This document shows positions 59,130 to 64,000 of a DNA stretch of 64,000 nucleotides, piece by piece (within the stretch, counting starts at the first letter, position 1; each line of letters opens with the position of its first letter). The notes under the pieces are model-generated. The model saw nothing but the letters and a program-made list of their open reading frames with translations, ran no database searches and had not been told where the DNA came from. The stretch is from Rhizobiaceae bacterium (GTDB lineage: Bacteria > Pseudomonadota > Alphaproteobacteria > Rhizobiales > Rhizobiaceae), in NCBI GenBank assembly GCA_017640615.1, contig JAEPQK010000002.1, positions 62,001 to 126,000 of the forward strand, read 5' to 3'. The translations under genes and the position numbers were made by a program.

Positions 59130-59667
59130 TAAACTGCCTGAGCCTCATGCGGCTCGCGCTGTTGTGTTCGACTTCGACGGCGTATTCACAGACAATAAGG
59201 TTTATGTAGACCAGAACGGTGTGGAAACGGTGCGTTGCGACCGGGCAGACGGCCTCGCTTTCGACATGGTGCGGGCCTACAGGCAGAAACACGGCTTGTC
59301 AGCAGAGATGTTTCTTCTGTCCAAGGAGCCAAATCCGGTGGTGCTCAAGCGCGCCCAAAAGCTCGGAATCGACTGTCATCACGGTATTGCCGACAAGCTT
59401 CGATACATGCAAGCGCGGTATGGCGGTTCTGACGGCAAACTATTGGGTGTGATCTACCTCGGCAACGATCTGAACGATATGGCGGTGATGCGCCACGCTG
59501 AATTCTCCGTAGCGCCGGACGACGCGCATCCGCTAATTAAAGAAGTTGCCAATCTGGTGTTGCCCCAATCCGGCGGCAGTGGTTTCGTCCGCTCATTCAT
59601 CGAACTCTGGCTGGGAATTGGCCAGGCAAATTGGGAAGAAATACATGACCTTGTTTCTAATCGCTGA
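59116..59667 (+). CDS. KdsC-type HAD phosphatase
   Basis: 183 residues of the small capless C0 HAD group that includes KDO-8-phosphate, KDN-9-phosphate and Neu5Ac-9-phosphate phosphatases. Motif I is VVFDFDGVFTDNKVYVD near residue 16, then CDRADGLAFDMVRAYRQ, and motif II FLLSKEPNPVVLKRAQKLGI, where the Ser of LSKE replaces the usual Thr-Asn. Motif IV is YLGNDLNDMAVMRHAEFSV near residue 114. The start is a TTG with GGAGG upstream, inside the gmhA-like gene. The next gene (synthase) starts 23 bases before its stop. It most likely dephosphorylates the synthase product. Confidence 0.9.
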   Translation: MALRDKLPEPHAARAVVFDFDGVFTDNKVYVDQNGVETVRCDRADGLAFDMVRAYRQKHGLSAEMFLLSKEPNPVVLKRAQKLGIDCHHGIADKLRYMQARYGGSDGKLLGVIYLGNDLNDMAVMRHAEFSVAPDDAHPLIKEVANLVLPQSGGSGFVRSFIELWLGIGQANWEEIHDLVSNR

Positions 59668-60481
59668 AATTGGCATCAACCACAATGGCGACATGAAAAT
59701 CGCCAAGCAACTGATCGACAATGCTGCCGAAGCCGGCTTCGACGCCGTCAAGTTCCAGAAGCGCACCGTTGACAAGGTCTATACCAAGGAGTTCTTGGAT
59801 AGTCCGCGCGAGAGCCCTTGGGGCACCACCCAGCGCGCCCAGAAAGAAGGCTTAGAGTTCTCCGAAGACCAGTATCGCGAGATCGATGCCTATTGCCGCG
59901 ACCAGGGCCTTGTCTGGTCGGCCTCGGCTTGGGATGTCGACGCGCAGAAATTTCTGCAGAAGTTCGATCTGAGCTTCAACAAGGTCGCCTCCGCCATGCT
60001 TGGTCACAAGCCGCTGCTGCGCGAAATCGCCGCGGAAGGCCGCAAGACCTTCATTTCCACCGGCATGGCCACCCTTGACGAGATCGACGAGGTTGTGAAG
60101 ATGTTCCGCGCCGCCAATTGCCCATTCGAACTGATGCACTGTGTGAGTACCTATCCGCTCGACGAGCGCAATGCCAACCTACGCGCCATCCCCATGCTTC
60201 GCGAGCGCTATGGCTGCGATGTGGGCTATTCGGGTCACGAGACCTCGCTCACCCGCCTCTGCGATGCAGCGGTGGCGCTGGGCGCAACTTCCATTGAGCG
60301 TCACATCACCCTCGACCGCGCCATGTACGGCTCCGATCAGGCGGCCTCTGTTGCCACCCATGCGCTGGAGAAGTTCGTCGCCAGCGTCCGCCTTGTCGAA
60401 GAGGCGCTGGGCACCGGAGAGAAGAAGATCTCCGACGCCGAGCTTGCTGTTCGCAGGAAGCTGCGTGTGGACGTCGAGTAG
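59645..60481 (+). CDS. NeuB-type ulosonic acid synthase without SAF domain
   Basis: 278 residues covering only the (beta/alpha)8 barrel of sialic-acid synthase. Visible are IAEIGINHNGDM at the start, AVKFQKRTVDKVYT near residue 36, FISTGMATLDEI near 139, MHCVSTYPLDERNANL near 161, GYSGHETS near 195 and IERHITLDRAMYGSDQAAS near 217. The family adds PEP to an aldose or its phosphate. NeuB, LegI and PseI end in a 60-residue SAF domain that reaches into the partner active site; here the chain stops after SDAELAVRRKLRVDVE. Substrate recognition must therefore differ. GGAAG precedes the ATG. Confidence 0.93.
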   Translation: MTLFLIAEIGINHNGDMKIAKQLIDNAAEAGFDAVKFQKRTVDKVYTKEFLDSPRESPWGTTQRAQKEGLEFSEDQYREIDAYCRDQGLVWSASAWDVDAQKFLQKFDLSFNKVASAMLGHKPLLREIAAEGRKTFISTGMATLDEIDEVVKMFRAANCPFELMHCVSTYPLDERNANLRAIPMLRERYGCDVGYSGHETSLTRLCDAAVALGATSIERHITLDRAMYGSDQAASVATHALEKFVASVRLVEEALGTGEKKISDAELAVRRKLRVDVE

Positions 60482-60485
60482 CTGA

Positions 60486-61364
60486 ATGGCCGACGATTCG
60501 CCGAAGCACGATCCGCTGCTCACGCAGCGGATCGGCTTTATGCAGGGGCGCCTTACCCCCGTGCGCAAGGGGGTCATTCAGGAGTTCCCACGCGCCAATT
60601 GGGAGAACGAGTTCCGCATTGGCGCGGAACTGGGCTTCACGCTGATAGAATGGACCCTCGATCAGGACGGGATGGAGGAAAACCCGCTGATGACCGAGGT
60701 GGGCCGCGCGCGCATCACCGCACTGATGAACGAAGCCGGCATCGCCGTCCCCTCTCTGACCGGCGACTGCTTCATGCAAGCCCCGTTCTGGAAAGCCGAC
60801 GGTGCCTGGCGCTCGGAACTTGAAGCGCTCTTTCTCCGAATCTGCGATGCCTGCACTCGCATCGGCCTTGGACTGATCGTCGTGCCTTTGGTGGACAACG
60901 GGCGGTTGGAGAATGCCGCCCAGCACGATGCGCTGGTGAGTTTCCTCGGCGCTCATGTCGAGCGCTTCCGCAATCAGGGTATCCGGGTTGTTTTTGAAAG
61001 CGATTTTGAGCCCGAGCCCTTGCGGGATTTCATCGCCCCGCTCGATTCCGATGTGTTCGGGATCAATTACGACATCGGCAACAGCGCTGCCCTCGGCTAT
61101 GACGCAAAGTCCGAATTCGCCGCCTATGCCGGCCGCATTCTCAATGTTCACATCAAGGATCGCGTGCTCGGCGGCACCACGGTTCCCTATGGTCAGGGCA
61201 ATGCCGATTTCGAACAGGCCTTTCGCCTGATCGCCGCGTCCCGCTACGATGGCAACTTCATTCTGCAGGGTGCCCGGGCGCCGGATGGCGACGATGCCGG
61301 ACAGTTGGCGCGTTACAAGCAGCAGACCGAGAATTGGCTGAGCATTCATGAAGTCGGGGCTTGA
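60486..61364 (+). CDS. Sugar phosphate isomerase/epimerase-like TIM-barrel protein
   Basis: 292 residues of the xylose-isomerase-like TIM barrel (AP endonuclease 2 fold). The opening RIGFMQGRLTPVRKGVIQEFP, ELGFTLIEWTLDQDGM near residue 50, and metal-ligand candidates in VVFESDF near residue 160, NYDIGNSAAL near 190 and LNVHIKDRVLGG near 220 suit a divalent-metal isomerase or epimerase. The substrate is unknown, but it sits between the synthase (4 bases after) and an SDR gene (17-base overlap). It probably acts on the same ulosonate or its aldose precursor. Confidence 0.85.
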   Translation: MADDSPKHDPLLTQRIGFMQGRLTPVRKGVIQEFPRANWENEFRIGAELGFTLIEWTLDQDGMEENPLMTEVGRARITALMNEAGIAVPSLTGDCFMQAPFWKADGAWRSELEALFLRICDACTRIGLGLIVVPLVDNGRLENAAQHDALVSFLGAHVERFRNQGIRVVFESDFEPEPLRDFIAPLDSDVFGINYDIGNSAALGYDAKSEFAAYAGRILNVHIKDRVLGGTTVPYGQGNADFEQAFRLIAASRYDGNFILQGARAPDGDDAGQLARYKQQTENWLSIHEVGA

Positions 61365-62109
61365 GGGCAAACGGGTTCTGGTCAGCGGCGGTTCGCGCGG
61401 CATCGGCCGTGCGATCGCGGGTGCTTTTGCCGCGGAGGGCTGCCGGTTGGCCCTCAACGCGCGCGATGCAGACGCTCTTCAGAAGACAGCCAGCGCGCTC
61501 GGCCCGGATGTAATTGCCCTGCCAGGCGATGTAACGGACCCGGCGGTAGCGTCGGGCGTCGTCGAGGCGGCGGCCGGCCGGTTGGGCGGGCTGGATGTGC
61601 TGGTCACCAATGTGGGCAGCGGACGCTCGGTCCCGCCCGGTCAGGAGACGCCGGAAGAGTGGCAGCGGGTCTTCGCGATCAATCTGTTCAGCGCCACCAC
61701 CCTTGTGGGCGCTGCAACGCCGCATCTGGCAAAGCAGGGCGGATCGATCGTCTGCATTTCCTCGATCTGCGGAAACGAAGCCATCCCGGGCGCGCCGGTC
61801 ACCTATTCCGCAGCCAAGGCGGCGCTCAATGCCTTCGTCTCCGGCATATCCCGTCCGCTCGGGGCCTCCGGTATCCGGATCAACGCCATCGCACCGGGCA
61901 ACATTCTGTTCGAGGGGTCCGTGTGGGAGCGCAAATTGGCAGAAGACCGCAACGCGGTTGAATCCATGCTGACGCGCGAGGTGGCCCTGCAGTCGCTCGG
62001 TACGCCAGAGGATGTTGCGCGCTTTGCCGTCATTCTCGCAGCACCAGATACCGGCTTTGCTTCCGGAGCCGTCTTCACTGTGGACGGCGGCCAGACAAGG
62101 GGGACCTGA
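61348..62109 (+). CDS. SDR family oxidoreductase (FabG-like)
   Basis: 253 residues. The cofactor loop is VSGGSRGIGRAIAGAFA near residue 11, then VTNVGSG near residue 86, the catalytic Ser in ICISSICG-like VCISSICGNEA near 134, and YSAAKAALNAF near 152. IAPGNILFEG near 190 and FTVDGGQTRG at the end fit classical SDRs. It would reduce a keto group or oxidise an alcohol with NAD(P). No further specificity can be read. It starts inside the TIM-barrel gene and its stop shares a base with the next start. Confidence 0.92.
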   Translation: MKSGLEGKRVLVSGGSRGIGRAIAGAFAAEGCRLALNARDADALQKTASALGPDVIALPGDVTDPAVASGVVEAAAGRLGGLDVLVTNVGSGRSVPPGQETPEEWQRVFAINLFSATTLVGAATPHLAKQGGSIVCISSICGNEAIPGAPVTYSAAKAALNAFVSGISRPLGASGIRINAIAPGNILFEGSVWERKLAEDRNAVESMLTREVALQSLGTPEDVARFAVILAAPDTGFASGAVFTVDGGQTRGT

Positions 62110-62939
62110 TGAGCACCGCTTCTCAAAAGTTCGACCTTGAAGGGCGAACCGCGCTGATTACCGGTGCTTCGGGTCTATTGGGCACGCAGCATGCTGCCGC
62201 GCTGCTCGAAAGCGGCGCCACGGTTGTCCTGACCGATATCGACACAGCCCGGCTGGAAGCAGCCCGCGCCACGCTTGCCACGACCGCACCAAAAGCGCGC
62301 ATCCTTGTCCACCTGATGGATGTCACAAGCCCGGACTCCATTGCAGGCGTGCAGGATGCGCTGGTCGGTGAGGGCCGGGCGGTTGACATTTTGGTCAACA
62401 ACGCGGCCATTGATCCCAAGGTGACCTCGGGTGCCGGGATTATCGAGAGTTCCCGGCTCGAGAATTTTGACAAGGCCCAATGGGATCTGCAGATCGCCGT
62501 GGGGCTGACCGGCGCTTTCCTGTGCGCCCAGACCTTTGGCACCGCCATGGCCAGGGGCGATGGCGGGGTGATCCTCAATATCGCGTCGGACCTGTCCGTG
62601 TTTTCTCCGGACCAACGGCTTTATCGCAAGGACGGGCTTCCGGAGGACCTGCAGCCGGTCAAGCCTGTTACCTACTCGGTCATCAAGACCGGGCTGGTCG
62701 GCCTGTCCCGCTATCTGGCAACATACTGGCCGAATGTACGCTGCAACGCGCTTTCGCCCGGCGGCGTGTTCACCGGTCAGGGCGAGGAATTCGTGACGCG
62801 TCTGTCGGCGCTTATTCCCGCTGGCCGCATGGCCAGGCCCGATGAATACCGCGCCGTGATCCAGTTTCTTTGCTCGGACGCATCCACTTACATGAACGGC
62901 CAGAATGTCGTCATGGACGGTGGCCGGAGCGTCTGGTAG
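62109..62939 (+). CDS. SDR family oxidoreductase (PtmA-like)
   Basis: 276 residues. The loop ITGASGLLGTQHAAAL near residue 18 differs from FabG types by its LLG. NNAAIDPKVTSGAG near residue 97, IASDLSVFSPDQRLYR near 157, YSVIKTGLVGLSRYLATYW near 194 with the catalytic Tyr and Lys, and NALSPGGVFTGQGEEF near 215 follow. From memory this pattern is that of the SDRs found beside CMP-legionaminate or pseudaminate synthetases (PtmA), which is an inference without a search. Overlaps the previous stop by one base. Confidence 0.9.
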   Translation: MSTASQKFDLEGRTALITGASGLLGTQHAAALLESGATVVLTDIDTARLEAARATLATTAPKARILVHLMDVTSPDSIAGVQDALVGEGRAVDILVNNAAIDPKVTSGAGIIESSRLENFDKAQWDLQIAVGLTGAFLCAQTFGTAMARGDGGVILNIASDLSVFSPDQRLYRKDGLPEDLQPVKPVTYSVIKTGLVGLSRYLATYWPNVRCNALSPGGVFTGQGEEFVTRLSALIPAGRMARPDEYRAVIQFLCSDASTYMNGQNVVMDGGRSVW

Positions 62940-62959
62940 CAGTCCCGAAGGGTATCGCA

Positions 62960-63400
62960 ATGGCAAAGGCCACCGAAGTCCGTCACATCGGCATCGTCGT
63001 CGATGACATGGAAGAGGCGTTGGGTTTCTATCGTGACATGCTGGGCCTCACCGTCGCGCGGCGCATGAACGAGGCCGGGGCCTATATCGACAACGTCATT
63101 GCCGAGCCGGATGTTGAGGTCGAAACCGTCAAGCTGTCGGCGGAGGTTGGACCGACCCTCATCGAGCTGCTGCGTTTTACACGACCCGGCACGCGCATGC
63201 CCGAAGGCAACCGAGCGCTGATCGTGGGGCCGACCCATTTCGCCATGACCGTCGATGATCTGCCCACGCTCTACGACCAGATGTCAGCAAAAGGCATTGT
63301 CTTCAATTGTCCGCCCCAGACCTCGCCGGATGGCAAGGCCATGCTGACATACTGCCAGGCGCCTGATGGAACGCTGGTCGAACTGGTGCAGATGCTGTGA
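62960..63400 (+). CDS. VOC superfamily protein (methylmalonyl-CoA epimerase-like)
   Basis: 146 residues in two beta-alpha-beta-beta-beta modules. HIGIVVDDMEEALGFYRDMLGL near residue 8 has the first metal His, PTLIELLRF near residue 64 a Glu ligand, HFAMTVDDLPTLYDQM near 92 the second His and GTLVELVQML the last Glu at the C-terminus. All four metal ligands seem present, so it should be an active metal enzyme such as an epimerase or lyase. Its role in a sugar operon is unusual. It lies 20 bases after the SDR gene and overlaps the next start by 4 bases. Confidence 0.88.
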   Translation: MAKATEVRHIGIVVDDMEEALGFYRDMLGLTVARRMNEAGAYIDNVIAEPDVEVETVKLSAEVGPTLIELLRFTRPGTRMPEGNRALIVGPTHFAMTVDDLPTLYDQMSAKGIVFNCPPQTSPDGKAMLTYCQAPDGTLVELVQML

Positions 63401-64000
63401 GTGCCGGTATCGTTGCTATCATCCCCGCCCGGGGCGGGTCTCAGGGCATTCCGCGCAAGAATGTGAAGCCTTTCGCCGGCAAGCCGCTGATCGTGTGGAC
63501 CATCGAACAGGCGCTGGCGGCAAAGAATGTGGACCGGGTGATTGTTTCTACCGACGGCGAGGAAATCGCCGACATCGCGGTCGCGCATGGCGCGGAAGTC
63601 CCGTTTTTGCGCCCAGACGAAATCTCTGTTTCTTCCACGGCCATCGAGCCGGTCATGCACCATCTGTCCGAATGGCTGCGCCTCAATGAGGGCGCGAACG
63701 CGGAGGCGCTGGTGCTCCTGTTCCCCACCAGCCCCCTGCGGCAGGTCGAACACATTGAAGACGCGGTGGATCTGTTTCGGCGATCCGAGGTGGATTCGGT
63801 TGTCACGGTGAACGAGAGTCCGGCCCACTACACCCCTTACTGGACACTGGTCCGGAACGAGCAGGGGCAGGTCAGCTATTTTGGCGGCACCGACATCCGC
63901 AAGGGCTACACCCGGCGCCAGGATTTCCCGCAGAAATGTTTCGCCAAGAACGATCTGGTGTTCGTCGTCCGGCCGGACAATCTCAGCGCAGAAGTGCCGA
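63397..64000 (+). CDS. CMP-sugar (acylneuraminate) cytidylyltransferase, 5' part
   Basis: The first 201 residues of a gene cut by the window end. It starts at a GTG overlapping the VOC stop (GTGA). The CTP-binding loop IIPARGGSQGIPRKNVKPFAGKPL lies near residue 7, RVIVSTDGEEIADIA near residue 45, LLFPTSPLRQVEHI near 105 and FAKNDLVFVVR near 185. It would activate a free ulosonic acid as its CMP derivative, as NeuA, LegF and PseF do. It is the step that defines the operon product as a CMP-sugar. The C-terminal part, including dimerisation elements, is outside. Confidence 0.93.
   Translation, partial: MSAGIVAIIPARGGSQGIPRKNVKPFAGKPLIVWTIEQALAAKNVDRVIVSTDGEEIADIAVAHGAEVPFLRPDEISVSSTAIEPVMHHLSEWLRLNEGANAEALVLLFPTSPLRQVEHIEDAVDLFRRSEVDSVVTVNESPAHYTPYWTLVRNEQGQVSYFGGTDIRKGYTRRQDFPQKCFAKNDLVFVVRPDNLSAEVP

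Overview
The window is a GC-rich (about 60-63% in the lines I counted), densely coded piece of an alphaproteobacterial chromosome. The gene set points to Hyphomicrobiales, in the Phyllobacteriaceae/Mesorhizobium neighbourhood. It has a CcrM-type GANTC methyltransferase, an IalB-family protein next to the aa3 oxidase operon, a DhbP synthase carrying a degenerate GTP cyclohydrolase domain, a type II (APH-fold) homoserine kinase beside rnhA, and a DUF1344 protein. No rRNA, tRNA, CRISPR array, transposase or integrase was seen.

Layout. 1-11 kb: housekeeping genes (histidine phosphatase fragment, aroC, ribB, a secreted FG-GAP protein, a membrane protein, a deacetylase-fold protein, xseB, dxs, two RNA methyltransferases). 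11-13 kb: a Fic and Sir2 gene pair of lower GC, with an elaborate inverted-repeat array upstream. 13-21.6 kb: tldD, ialB, then the cytochrome aa3 oxidase operon (coxB, ctaD, ctaB, coxF-like, ctaG, ctaE, SURF1). 21.6-33 kb: ispH-thrB-rnhA, a peroxiredoxin, a DsbD-like periplasmic protein, YqgE, and a leftward operon of thrC, an M16 peptidase, a GNAT enzyme and a GGDEF/EAL protein. 33-45 kb: HAD phosphatases, ccrM, mutY, a DciA-like protein, a DsbA-like lipoprotein, smc, ppdK.

45-64 kb is an accessory surface-polysaccharide region. It encodes GDP-mannose and GDP-fucose supply (pmm, manC, gmd, fcl), UDP-galactose supply (galE), a UDP-sugar dehydrogenase of clearly lower GC, a GT39 membrane glycosyltransferase, a methyltransferase-GT2 fusion, a flippase-like membrane protein and an ABC half-transporter.

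The most interesting part is the tightly overlapping rightward operon from 56.8 kb to the window end: ABC exporter, GmhA-type isomerase, KdsC-type phosphatase, NeuB-type synthase lacking its SAF domain, TIM-barrel isomerase, two SDR oxidoreductases, a VOC protein and a CMP-sugar synthetase (cut off at 64000). Isomerase, PEP condensation, phosphatase and CMP activation together read as a pathway to a CMP-activated ulosonic acid. The usual UDP-HexNAc-derived steps of sialic, legionaminic or pseudaminic acid synthesis are not present here, so the product may be KDN-like or new. All functional statements are from reading motifs; no database search was run.
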